This document shows, in pieces, positions 8,144-15,305 of a stretch of DNA of 31,480 nt. The notes below the pieces were generated by a model. The model was not told the origin of the DNA and searched no databases. It worked only from the letters and a program-made list of their open reading frames with translations. How positions within the stretch are numbered: the stretch's first letter is position 1; every line of letters begins with the position of its first letter. Position numbers and translations under genes: made by a program. Origin of the DNA: DATDPY01 sp964395765. Lineage in GTDB: Bacteria > Bacteroidota > Bacteroidia > Cytophagales > Cyclobacteriaceae. The stretch is from contig CAYNCU010000015.1 of assembly GCA_964395765.1 (NCBI GenBank), forward strand, positions 1-31,480, written 5' to 3'.

Positions 8144-8470
8144 ATGAAAAAGCTAATAGTAACGAATCTGATGATGTTGATAGGGGCCATTCTCCTGTTC
8201 CCTTTAAATTCAGCTTTTGCAGGCACGGAAAAAGGAAATAGTGAAGATACAAGGATAACCCAGGAAAGATTTCAACAGGCTGAAACCTATTTTGGGACCC
8301 AGGTCGAGCCAAAGTTTCAAGCTCCTGTTTCTTACAGGATTTATAATTCTGATTTTAATCTTGTTTATGAAACTTCCGACAAACAGGATATAAAATTGCA
8401 GCAACTACTGGTAAAAAGTGACTTAATAACAGAAATTAACAACACCCATATATATCAACTTTCCCGCTAA
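8144..8470 (+). CDS. Small exported protein of unknown function
   Basis: 108 residues. The N-terminus is a classical Sec signal peptide: basic MKK, hydrophobic core IVTNLMMLIGAILLF, and a likely type I cleavage after SAFA (residue 26) before GTEKG. The mature part, about 80 residues, has no cysteine and no recognised domain; it is polar with a few Tyr (YFGTQVEPKF, YRIYNSDFNLVYE) and ends in HIYQLSR. The leader is AT-rich. It is followed 28 bases later by a strong intrinsic terminator, so it appears to be a stand-alone transcription unit. I do not recognise the family. The signal peptide, coherent composition and dedicated terminator argue that it is a real gene. Confidence 0.75.
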   Translation: MKKLIVTNLMMLIGAILLFPLNSAFAGTEKGNSEDTRITQERFQQAETYFGTQVEPKFQAPVSYRIYNSDFNLVYETSDKQDIKLQQLLVKSDLITEINNTHIYQLSR

Positions 8471-8498
8471 ATTCTCTTCGTAATGTTAAGGTTGGTTT

Positions 8499-8528
8499 AG
8501 AGGGACGAAAATTCGTCCCTCTTTTTTT
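8499..8528 (+). terminator. Strong intrinsic terminator
   Basis: Perfect 11-bp stem AGAGGGACGAA (8499-8509) / TTCGTCCCTCT (8512-8522) with a 2-base AA gap as loop (in practice a 4-base loop), followed by a run of T to 8528. It ends the small exported-protein gene at 8470 and separates it from the lipoprotein gene at 8584. Confidence 0.9.
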
Positions 8529-8583
8529 ATTAAATGGTAAAATATTTGCAATAAAAAAATTATATTAACTTAACATTTTAGCT

Positions 8584-9003
8584 ATGAAAAAGATTATTCC
8601 GGTTTTCGTAATTATTCTTACAGTTATGTTTCCGCTCGGACTTATGGAATCCTGCGATACTACAGGCGTGGATACCGTTAATGGAAAAATGATGTTCTGG
8701 TCTGATTTTGACGGTCCCCCGATCGACGTTTATATTGATAATAATTTTTCAGGAACCATTGATCAATATTTCAATAAAACTCCGGATTGCGGATCTGACG
8801 GCTGCGTGACCGTAACGCTGGATCCGGGATCCTATTCATTTCATGCTGAGGAACATCCTGGACCCGGTAGTACCGGCCAGACCTGGGACAAGACCGTCAC
8901 CATTGTGGCTAATTCCTGCGGCGCCCTCGAACTTACAGCCAATGCACAGCAGATGATCCAAGGGACGGCCCCAATGATTTGTAACGCCGGATATATTAAT
9001 TAA
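8584..9003 (+). CDS. Small exported protein, probable lipoprotein, PEGA-like beta domain
   Basis: 139 residues with an N-terminal MKK, the hydrophobic core IIPVFVIILTVMFPLGL, and Cys24 in MESCDTTG, which could be a lipobox of the relaxed Bacteroidota kind (Ser at -1, Met at -3). The mature part (GKMMFWSDFDGPPIDVYIDNN, then VTVTLDPGSYSFHAEE, then TWDKTVTIVANSCGALELTA) alternates strands and turns in the manner of PEGA/carboxypeptidase-regulatory beta-sandwiches. DPGSYSFHAEE resembles the pattern by which such domains end a strand (xPGxYxxxA). Four more Cys (DCGSDGC, SCGAL, MICN) suggest disulfides in the periplasm or outside. Function unknown. Upstream, AATATTTG (8542-8549) is a one-mismatch match to the -7 promoter element TAnnTTTG. 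Confidence 0.7.
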   Translation: MKKIIPVFVIILTVMFPLGLMESCDTTGVDTVNGKMMFWSDFDGPPIDVYIDNNFSGTIDQYFNKTPDCGSDGCVTVTLDPGSYSFHAEEHPGPGSTGQTWDKTVTIVANSCGALELTANAQQMIQGTAPMICNAGYIN

Positions 9004-9046
9004 GGATTATTAGAAAAATAATATTTATTAAACCGGAAGTTAAAAA

Positions 9047-9802
9047 TCATGCAGTCATGCTGCTGCTGGATTTATTTAATCCGGATACTTTCTTTAGCTT
9101 CGCGATACGGAATGCTTTTCTTTCCTTATAACCGCAATAATCACATTTAAAAAATTTCATTAATTCCCCTTCTTCATTCTCAGTGGGAGATTCGAGTATT
9201 TCCTCCTTGACTACCTTAAGGGTCTGGTAGTTACATTACGGGCATTGCAGGGCAACCAGGTGACCGGCATATTTTTCAATTTTTGTAAATCCGGTTTCTT
9301 CATCGATCCATACGTCATAATCGACTGAAAAAACATTTTCTTCCGCCTGCATACCTTCATCGAGATAAACATCCTCCTCCTCTTCACTTAACAGCTTCAT
9401 AGGCTTACCCGATTTCGGCGATTTCCTGGGAGTGTATCTTAATTTCCTTAAGCGTTTTTCAACATAAAACGGATAGTAAAATTTAAGCAGGTTGGAAACA
9501 ATAACGCCGATGATCAAGCCCATCATGATGGTGACGAAAATACTGATCCCCAGCCAGATGACCTGTCCCTGAGAAACAAAAGTATTCGCCAGGATTCCCA
9601 GGCCCAGTATCAGGAACAAGGTGGTTCTCCAAAGAGTTTTTATTTCGTTTTTATTGATATAATCGTATCGTTTCTTATAATCGGAAGTTAATCCAAGCCT
9701 TAAAAAATGATAAAGCGTGATTAATATTCCTATACCGATTATTATAGAAGACAGTATATGTCCAATCGTATTCCACTTATCTAAATAAAGATACGAACTC
9801 AT
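9047..9802 (-). pseudogene. Membrane protein with C-terminal zinc ribbon, interrupted by an in-frame TAA
   Basis: Reading from the ATG at 9802 (preceded by GGAGAG), the product has three hydrophobic helices (about residues 14-35, 61-76, 82-104), a basic linker (VEKRLRKLRYTPRKSPK), an acidic stretch (LLSEEEEDVYLDEG), then DYDVWIDEETGFTKIEKYAG. The frame stops at codon 189, a TAA at 9236-9238, in the middle of a Cys-Pro-stop-Cys motif. The same frame then continues without interruption for 62 codons: CNYQTLKVVKEE, GELMKFFKC, DYCGYKERKAFRIAKL, to a TGA at 9047-9049. The cysteines 187, 190, 220 and 223 form a CPxC...CxxC zinc ribbon, so the TAA replaces the x of the first knuckle. One substitution restores a sense codon (Lys, Gln, Glu, Tyr, Ser or Leu). 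It is either a recent nonsense mutation, a base-call error or readthrough. Function of the intact family is unknown to me. Confidence 0.8.
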
Positions 9803-9850
9803 GCTCTCCAACTACAGTTAGTAATTACGGTGTCTGGTAAAACGTCAAAA

Positions 9851-9858
9851 CAAATATA
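9851..9858 (-). promoter_or_regulatory. Candidate -7 promoter element of the zinc-ribbon membrane gene
   Basis: On the minus strand the bases read TATATTTG, an exact match to the Bacteroidota -7 consensus TAnnTTTG, about 50 bases upstream of the ATG at 9802. No clear TTTG at -33 is present. Together with the GGAGAG just before the ATG it suggests that expression signals of the interrupted gene are still intact. Confidence 0.4.
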
Positions 9859-10123
9859 TAGAAAAATGTTCCGTTTCATATCCAATTCATATATAATTAT
9901 AAACCGGGATAATGTTTATACTTCGATTATTATCAGTTATAAAACTGGTGAAAATTTTTTCTATCGTACCTGTTCTGGCGGAAAAACTGTTGCTGATTTA
10001 AAAATATCATTCTAATTAAAATCCTTTTAAAACTTATAAAAAACCAGAATATACTGAAAAATGAAAATATTACCCCCCTTTCGTCATAAAATCTAATTTT
10101 TTAAAAATGAATAATATTTAGCT

Positions 10124-10156
10124 GTGAAATCGTTATTTACAAGATAGTGATTTCGC
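10124..10156. repeat. 33-bp imperfect dyad / hairpin
   Basis: Arms 10124-10136 (GTGAAATCGTTAT) and 10144-10156 (ATAGTGATTTCGC) pair over 13 positions with three G-U wobbles, enclosing a 7-base loop TTACAAG. No T-run follows, so it is not a terminator. It lies 168 bases upstream of the lipoprotein start and could be an operator or a leader-RNA structure. Confidence 0.45.
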
Positions 10157-10323
10157 CTCAAATTGTTATGATTTCAGGTCATTTTTCTCGAAAACCTTAA
10201 TAAAAAGACGAAAATTATTGAAATCTAAATTTGTAAAATTTTAATAATTAATTTGACTAAAATAATATATATCTTTACAGTTGACTATGTAAACTCTTCG
10301 CTAATCCTTAAATATTAAACATT

Positions 10324-11262
10324 ATGAAAGTTAAGCTATTATTATTCGCTTTTTGTACCCTGGCGATGTTCACTTTGTTCTACTCATGCAACAAGAATGA
10401 CACCACACCGCCTGCCGCCGCAACACTCACATTTGAACCGGATACTGCTTCTTTTGAAGGATTTCCGGGAGATGTTTGGAGTTTTACCGTTTCCGCAACT
10501 GCCCCCAGCGGTTTTGACAGCTTATATATCGAAAAACAGGTGGGAACCGGTACACCGACAATTTATGCATCGGTAACCAATGCCACTGATAACTCAGCTA
10601 CCTATAATTTCAGCTATACCTTATCAGAAGATGAAGTAGGCGAAACAGTAACTTTTACTTTTACCCTGGTAGAAACCGGAACCAATGGATTGTCGGCTAC
10701 TAAAACTGTTGTTACCGATTCACCTCCGGCCCGCAGTTATGCTGCTTTCTTATTGTATTCTCCTACCGGCGATAAAACTTCTGAAACATGGTTTTCTTCC
10801 AATACAGGGGCTACTTATTCGTCTGACAGTGTAATTACCAGTACCAGTCCTCTGTCGAAAGATATCGACTTCGGGTATTACTATCTGAATTCGACCGGTG
10901 CCTCCATCGCTTCACCATCCGCTTATCCATCCTCCATTTATAATCTGGGCGCCAACGGTCAGAAGTGGGGAACACTAAATGCAACCAATTTCAGGACGAC
11001 CACAATGAGTGAATCCAGCTGGACGGAATTATATGGTGCTCCTACCATGAAAGAAATCGGCGATGCTTATGACGGTGGAACCGATGTTGGCCCGAATTTA
11101 ACTCAATTGGAGAAAGGCAAAGTTTATGCATTTGAAACGGATGCTGCCAAAGATGGTGGAAGTAAAAAAGGTTTATTCTTCGTAGAAGATCTATTGGGAA
11201 CCGTTAACTCAAATGGTTATATTCAATTACAGGTAGTCGTTCAGGAACCTGCTTCTGAATAA
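10324..11262 (+). CDS. Lipoprotein with Ig-like beta domains, unknown function
   Basis: 312 residues. Signal peptide MKVKLLLFAFCTLAMFTLFYS ends at a lipidation Cys22 (FYSCNKND), so the protein should be anchored in a membrane, with the Asp at +4 not decisive for surface export. Residues 30-130 (TLTFEPDTASFEGFPGD, WSFTVSATAPSGFDSLYIEK, VTFTFTLVETG) look like an Ig-like or cadherin-like sandwich. Residues 135-310 form a second, Ser/Thr/Gly-rich part with aromatic strands (SYAAFLLYSPTGDKTSETWFSS, FGYYYLN, YAFETDAAKDGG, GLFFVEDLLGTVNSNGYIQLQVVV). There is no catalytic signature. Such proteins are frequent accessory lipoproteins in Bacteroidota (adhesin or ligand-binding roles), but none is supported here. 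It is monocistronic: a long AT-rich leader upstream and a strong terminator 30 bases downstream. Confidence 0.85.
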   Translation: MKVKLLLFAFCTLAMFTLFYSCNKNDTTPPAAATLTFEPDTASFEGFPGDVWSFTVSATAPSGFDSLYIEKQVGTGTPTIYASVTNATDNSATYNFSYTLSEDEVGETVTFTFTLVETGTNGLSATKTVVTDSPPARSYAAFLLYSPTGDKTSETWFSSNTGATYSSDSVITSTSPLSKDIDFGYYYLNSTGASIASPSAYPSSIYNLGANGQKWGTLNATNFRTTTMSESSWTELYGAPTMKEIGDAYDGGTDVGPNLTQLEKGKVYAFETDAAKDGGSKKGLFFVEDLLGTVNSNGYIQLQVVVQEPASE

Positions 11263-11287
11263 TACATTAGATTAAATCTAAACATTG

Positions 11288-11314
11288 AAAGCCCCGGTTC
11301 GCCGGGGTTTTTTT
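11288..11314 (+). terminator. Intrinsic terminator with UUCG tetraloop
   Basis: CCCCGG (11292-11297), loop TTCG (11298-11301), CCGGGG (11302-11307), then seven T (11308-11314), with flanking A-T pairs extending the stem. It ends the lipoprotein gene. The convergent hydrolase gene stops at 11316, directly beside it, but on that strand only three T follow the stem, so termination in that direction is less certain. Confidence 0.92.
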
Positions 11315-11315
11315 A

Positions 11316-12089
11316 TTAACAGACATTTAAAAAATTATGGAGGAAATTAAAGGTTTCAACCGGCCTTTCGAACATTCCCATATGGCCGGTTTCCTTTAAT
11401 GTAAGTATATAGGGGCGTTGCAGCATTTTCGATTGTTCGATACTCTTTTCCAATGGAATAGAACCGTCATTTTCACCGATGATCATCATGACCGGTTTCT
11501 GGTAATTCATTAATAGTTCAATGTTTTCTTCCCTATCTCTCATAGCCCTGGCATATTCCTGGATTGTTTTTCCCGGTGTTTTAAGGGCCTCCCGGGTTAA
11601 TTCATTAATTACATCCTGCAGGTGTGTCCGGTTTTGTTCATAGAATAAGGAGGGTATAAAAGATTTTACAAAAGGTTCTACACCGTTTTTTTTAATAAAT
11701 TCAATCAGCTTTGTCCGGTTTTCCTTTTTATCCGGTGCATCCAAATAAGCATGGGAATGGAATAAGCCGAAGCCTTTTAATTCACTTTTATATCTTTTTA
11801 CATAGGAAAGGGTAACATAACCCCCGAGGCTGTGACCGATGATTACCGGATTACCGATATTGAGCTTTGTTAAAAGGTCATGAATTTCATCGGCTATATC
11901 CTGCAGAGAAAACGGGGACGGGAGTAATTTACTTTCTCCGAAACCAGGAAGGTCAAGGGTTATTACCCGGAAGGAGTGGACTAACTTCCCGGCTATCTGA
12001 TTCCATATTTTATGAGTTTCACAAAAACCATGAATAAAAACTACAGGCTGACCGGAGCCGTTTTCATTATAAAAAATATTGTCAGTCAT
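11316..12089 (-). CDS. Alpha/beta-fold hydrolase
   Basis: 257-residue alpha/beta hydrolase. HGFCETHKIW carries the oxyanion-hole region, LDLPGFGES is the conserved strand-4 loop, IGHSLGG holds the nucleophile Ser87, GENDGSIP the acid Asp208 and ETGHMGMFE the base His236. The cap domain lies between about residues 115 and 190. Members hydrolyse esters, lactones, epoxides or C-C bonds; the substrate cannot be told. The frame is open upstream to 12134, but the ATG at 12089 is preferred: it overlaps the DXS stop by 8 bases (ATGACTGA), giving translational coupling and a family-typical N-terminus (MTDNIFYNENGSGQPVVFIHG). Pairing with dxs hints at a terpenoid or acyl-ester substrate but is not proof. 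No signal peptide, so cytosolic. Confidence 0.9.
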   Translation of the reverse strand: MTDNIFYNENGSGQPVVFIHGFCETHKIWNQIAGKLVHSFRVITLDLPGFGESKLLPSPFSLQDIADEIHDLLTKLNIGNPVIIGHSLGGYVTLSYVKRYKSELKGFGLFHSHAYLDAPDKKENRTKLIEFIKKNGVEPFVKSFIPSLFYEQNRTHLQDVINELTREALKTPGKTIQEYARAMRDREENIELLMNYQKPVMMIIGENDGSIPLEKSIEQSKMLQRPYILTLKETGHMGMFERPVETFNFLHNFLNVC

Positions 12090-14013
12090 TATTGCCGTCT
12101 GATCCGGCGGGAACGAGAATTTCCTGAACGGCATTGACTATGCCTTCCAGATCAAACCCGCATTCTCTGTAAAGATTTTCTGTATCCCCCTGTTCTATTA
12201 CCCGATCGGGTATTCCCAGCCTTTTAATGGTGGCCTTGTAATTATGATCCGCCATAAATTCAAGCACAGCACTTCCGAAACCTCCCTGCAGGCTTCCGTC
12301 TTCAATCGTTATGAGCTTGTCAAATCTTTCAAATATTTTATGTAACATTTCTTCATCCAGCGGTTTTACAAAGCGCATATCAAAAAGGGCACAGTTTATG
12401 CCGGATTCAATGAGTTTTTCACAAGCCTGTTCTGCAACATTTCCGATAGGACCTAAAGTAAGGATCGCAACATCATCCCCTTCCCTGATAATTCTTCCTT
12501 TCCCGATTTCGATTTCAGTCATGGGGGTTTCCCATTCCACGACATATCCCTGGCCACGGGGATAACGAATGGCCATAGGATGTTGTAAGGAAGAAAGCTG
12601 CGCCGTATACATTAAGTTCCTGAGTTCCGTTTCATCCATCGGAGAGGCCACGATCATGTTGGGAACTGCCCTCAGATAAGCAATATCATAAGCTCCGTGA
12701 TGGGTCGGTCCGTCTGCTCCAACCAGGCCAGCCCGGTCAAGGCAGAAAATTACTTTCAAATCCTGGATACAAACGTCATGGATTACCTGATCATAAGCCC
12801 GCTGCATAAAGGTGCTGTAAATATTGCAGTAGGGTATCATACCCGCCACGGCGAGGCCTGCTGAAAAGGTTACTGCGTGTTGTTCGGCAATGCCAACATC
12901 GAAGGCCCTGTCGGGCATTTCCTTCATCATTATGTTCAGGGAAGAACCGGAGGGCATGGCCGGGGTAATCCCCATGATCTTATCATTCTTTTTTGCCAGT
13001 TCAAGCAAAGTATGTCCGAAAACATCCTGGAACCTGGGGGGCTGTGGCTGGTCGTATACTTTTTTATGAATTTCACCTGTTATCTTATCGAAAGTGCCGG
13101 GAGCATGCCACCGGGTCTGGTTTTTTTCCGCTTCCGGGAAACCTTTTCCCTTGGTGGTGATACAATGTAATATTTTGGGGCCCGGGATATTTTTAAGGTC
13201 CCGGAATATGTGTACCAAATGATCGACATCATGACCGTCTACAGGTCCGAAATACCTGATATTCAATGACTGGAATAGGTTGCTGTGGCCTAAAAGAAAA
13301 GTCTTGAAGCTGTTCTCAACATTGGATATAACTTCCCTGGCGCTTTTACCGAACTTGCTGATTTTACCCAGCATCGTCCAGATCTCATCCTTAATCTTGT
13401 TGTAAGTGTAAGAGGTGGTAATATCCGTAAGATAATCTTTTAATGCGCCCACGTTGGGATCAATTGACATGCAATTGTCATTCAAAACAATGAGCAGGTT
13501 CGCATTGGTAACCCCGGTATGGTTCAGTGCTTCAAAGGCAATTCCGCCGGTCAGTGCTCCGTCGCCAATTACCGCGATATGGTTTCTTTTATCGTTATGC
13601 TGGTACTGAGAAGCTACTGCCATGCCCAGTGCCGCCGATATGGAAGTGGATGAATGCCCGACACCGAATGCGTCATATTCACTTTCGGACCGTTTCGGAA
13701 ATCCTGAAATGCCCTTATAAGTGCGATTGGTATGAAATACATCCCGCCTTCCGGTCAATATTTTATGACCATATGCCTGATGTCCTACATCCCACACCAA
13801 AAGGTCATAAGGCGTATTGAACACGTAATGCAAAGCAACCGTCATTTCCACAACGCCAAGGCTAGCCCCGAAATGTCCGCCGTAAACGGATACCTGGTCA
13901 ATGATAAACTGGCGAAGTTCAGAACAGAGCTGAACAAGCTGTTTTTGATCCAGTTTTTTTAAATCGTCAGGAGAATTTATGTCTGAAAGTAATTTACCGG
14001 GCTGTATTAACAT
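12082..14013 (-). CDS. dxs: 1-deoxy-D-xylulose-5-phosphate synthase
   Basis: Thiamine-diphosphate enzyme making DXP from pyruvate and glyceraldehyde-3-phosphate, the first step of the MEP isoprenoid route. Diagnostic residues: GGHFGASLGVVEMT (catalytic His47), VGHQAYGHKILTGR, the TPP/Mg motif IGDGALTGG (Asp151) with LNDNCMSI, the central Glu in FDVGIAEQHAV, and DGPTHHGAYDIAYLR of the pyrimidine domain. The C-terminal transketolase-like domain is complete (IEDGSLQGGFGSAV). The ORF opens at a TTG at 14034, but the ATG at 14013 gives the usual N-terminus (MLIQPGKLLSDINSPDDLKKL) and 643 residues, normal for DXS. Followed by the overlapping alpha/beta hydrolase; divergent from scpA across 173 bp. 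Isoprenoid precursors made here would supply, among other things, the UbiA enzyme elsewhere in the window. Confidence 0.97.
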   Translation of the reverse strand: MLIQPGKLLSDINSPDDLKKLDQKQLVQLCSELRQFIIDQVSVYGGHFGASLGVVEMTVALHYVFNTPYDLLVWDVGHQAYGHKILTGRRDVFHTNRTYKGISGFPKRSESEYDAFGVGHSSTSISAALGMAVASQYQHNDKRNHIAVIGDGALTGGIAFEALNHTGVTNANLLIVLNDNCMSIDPNVGALKDYLTDITTSYTYNKIKDEIWTMLGKISKFGKSAREVISNVENSFKTFLLGHSNLFQSLNIRYFGPVDGHDVDHLVHIFRDLKNIPGPKILHCITTKGKGFPEAEKNQTRWHAPGTFDKITGEIHKKVYDQPQPPRFQDVFGHTLLELAKKNDKIMGITPAMPSGSSLNIMMKEMPDRAFDVGIAEQHAVTFSAGLAVAGMIPYCNIYSTFMQRAYDQVIHDVCIQDLKVIFCLDRAGLVGADGPTHHGAYDIAYLRAVPNMIVASPMDETELRNLMYTAQLSSLQHPMAIRYPRGQGYVVEWETPMTEIEIGKGRIIREGDDVAILTLGPIGNVAEQACEKLIESGINCALFDMRFVKPLDEEMLHKIFERFDKLITIEDGSLQGGFGSAVLEFMADHNYKATIKRLGIPDRVIEQGDTENLYRECGFDLEGIVNAVQEILVPAGSDGNND

Positions 14014-14144
14014 GGGAATTTTCAGGTAAAACAACTGTTAATTCTGAACGGCATAATCCCTTCGGCAAATAGTAAAAAATCGGGTCATAAACTTTCGTAA
14101 ACATATTATGCTTTCAGGATTCAGTCTATCAGGTAAATATGTAA

Positions 14145-14152
14145 TATATTTG
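14145..14152 (+). promoter_or_regulatory. Candidate -7 promoter element for scpA
   Basis: TATATTTG, an exact match to TAnnTTTG, 34 bases upstream of the scpA TTG start. No clear -33 TTTG. The same gap is shared with the divergent dxs promoter. Confidence 0.4.
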
Positions 14153-14186
14153 GGATTCAGCAAAACTAAACTTTATTTTTCAACAT

Positions 14187-14942
14187 TTGAGCTTTGAGGT
14201 AAAATTACCGTTGTTTGAAGGGCCTTTCGACCTGTTACTGTTCTTTATCGAACGGGATGAGCTCGATATCTACGATATTCCCATTTCAAAAATAACAAAC
14301 GATTTTTTGGCTTATTTGCACCAATTGGAGGTACTGAACATTGAAATCGCCAGTGAATTTATTCTTGTAGCTGCCACTTTAATGCGAATTAAGGCTAAAA
14401 TGCTGCTTCCCAGACCGGCTCTGGATGAAGAGGGAAATGAAATTGATCCCAGGGAAGAATTAGTCAAGCATTTACTTGAATATAAAAAATATAAATCGGT
14501 TGTTTCCGAGCTGGCCTCCATGGAGGAAAATACGATGATGAAGGAAAAGAGGGGTAATGTTCTCAGGGAAATTAAAAAGCTTTCTGAAGTTAATGATGTT
14601 GAAGCCGAATTACAGGATATTGATCTTTATAAACTTCTTCGAACCTATGAAAAATGCCTGGACCGGTATATCCTGGATTCCAATAAACCCATCCATACCG
14701 TCATACAGTACCCCTACACGGTGGATGATCAGAAAGAATTTATTATTGATCATATGCGAGCTGCAGGCAGGATGTCATTTAACGAACTGGCTAAACTTCA
14801 ACCTAATAAAATGCAGATGATATATAATTTCCTTGCCATTCTTGAAATAATTCAACAGCAAATCGCTAAAATCTATTTGGGTGAAGGTTTTAATAATTTT
14901 TGGCTTGAATTAAATGTTGAAAAAGAAACAGCCGGCCTGTAG
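14187..14942 (+). CDS. scpA: Segregation and condensation protein A (kleisin)
   Basis: 251-residue kleisin bridging the Smc heads and recruiting ScpB for chromosome condensation. The N-terminal Smc-neck helix block is canonical: FEVKLPLFEGPFDLLLFFIERDELDIYDIPISKIT, given here only as position 2-37. The middle region (AKMLLPRP, then KHLLEYKKYKSV) and a winged-helix C-terminus (MSFNELAKLQPNKMQMIYNFLAILEI) complete the family layout. Start: the reading frame has an upstream TAA at 14142 and no ATG or GTG between it and the conserved N-terminus, so the TTG at 14187 is the only conventional start; it gives the expected MSFEVKLPLFEGP. Expression of this start has no clear Shine-Dalgarno. It is a single gene here: scpB is not adjacent. 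Confidence 0.93.
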   Translation: MSFEVKLPLFEGPFDLLLFFIERDELDIYDIPISKITNDFLAYLHQLEVLNIEIASEFILVAATLMRIKAKMLLPRPALDEEGNEIDPREELVKHLLEYKKYKSVVSELASMEENTMMKEKRGNVLREIKKLSEVNDVEAELQDIDLYKLLRTYEKCLDRYILDSNKPIHTVIQYPYTVDDQKEFIIDHMRAAGRMSFNELAKLQPNKMQMIYNFLAILEIIQQQIAKIYLGEGFNNFWLELNVEKETAGL

Positions 14943-14966
14943 AATTATTTGTTAATAAAGGTCTTT

Positions 14967-15068
14967 AACCCCAGAGCAAGCCCTGGGCCCGAATTTCCGG
15001 AGCAGAGTTCCGGCGAATTAAATCGTAATCTTTTCGTCCGCCGTAGCGGGACGCGAAGGTGGATTAAA
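14967..15068. repeat. Cluster of three REP-like hairpins
   Basis: Three short GC-rich imperfect palindromes follow one another in the gap after scpA. H1 is CCCAGAGC (14970-14977), AA, GCCCTGGG (14980-14987). H2 is CCGGA (14997-15001) / TCCGG (15009-15013). H3 is GTCC..GC (15036-15041) / GC..GGAC (15046-15052). H2 and H3 are each followed by a related tail, GAATTAAA (15015-15022) and GGATTAAA (15061-15068), and H1 by GAATTT. Hairpin plus conserved tail repeated in tandem is the form of REP/BIME elements mobilised by RAYT transposases. None has a terminator-like T-run. Confidence 0.55.
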
Positions 15069-15132
15069 CTCAATATCAATCAATAAAAGTTTGTATGTTT
15101 TATTATGATGTATTAAGATCATCTAAAACATC

Positions 15133-15275
15133 AAATCCCAAAATACAAATAACAGGTTATAACTAAATCTCATTATTCAATTTTCAAAACCAGAATTCGG
15201 ATAACTACCGTATTGCATCATTGATTATTGGTAATTGGAAATTATTTGATATTTTTAATTTGGATTTTGGGATTT
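15133..15275. repeat. Long-spaced inverted repeat (AAATCCCAAAAT...) in scpA-ndk gap
   Basis: Left arm 15133-15152 (AAATCCCAAAATACAAATAA) and right arm 15256-15275 (reverse complement AAATCCCAAAATCCAAATTA) match in 18 of 20 positions and face each other across about 100 bp of AT-rich DNA that codes for nothing. Terminal inverted repeats of this kind could mark a small non-autonomous element or a folded non-coding transcript; I see no target duplication. Confidence 0.5.
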
Positions 15276-15305
15276 TAGTTTGAGCTCTTTCCGGGTTCTT
15301 CTCCG

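Larger units (their letters stand above)
9803..10323. other. 521-bp AT-rich gap between divergent genes, with a 33-bp hairpin
   Basis: No convincing gene: the only open frame (9830-10015, GTG start, 61 residues) has AT-driven composition and no domain. The gap contains the upstream region of the minus-strand zinc-ribbon gene, an 11-13-bp hairpin at 10124-10156 listed separately, and the leader of the lipoprotein at 10324. TATCTTTA (10270-10277) matches 7 of 8 bases of the -7 consensus and is a possible promoter for that lipoprotein. A run of six C (10073-10078) interrupts otherwise AT-rich DNA. Confidence 0.5.

Noticed and set aside
9236..9238. Recoding of the TAA as an unusual amino acid
   Set aside because: Selenocysteine uses TGA and pyrrolysine TAG; other TAA codons in the window end genes normally (e.g. 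secDF), so a changed genetic code is unlikely.
9830..10015. 61-residue plus-strand ORF (GTG start) in the gap before the lipoprotein
   Set aside because: AT-driven composition, no start signals, no domain; it overlaps the leader of the minus-strand gene. Treated as non-coding.
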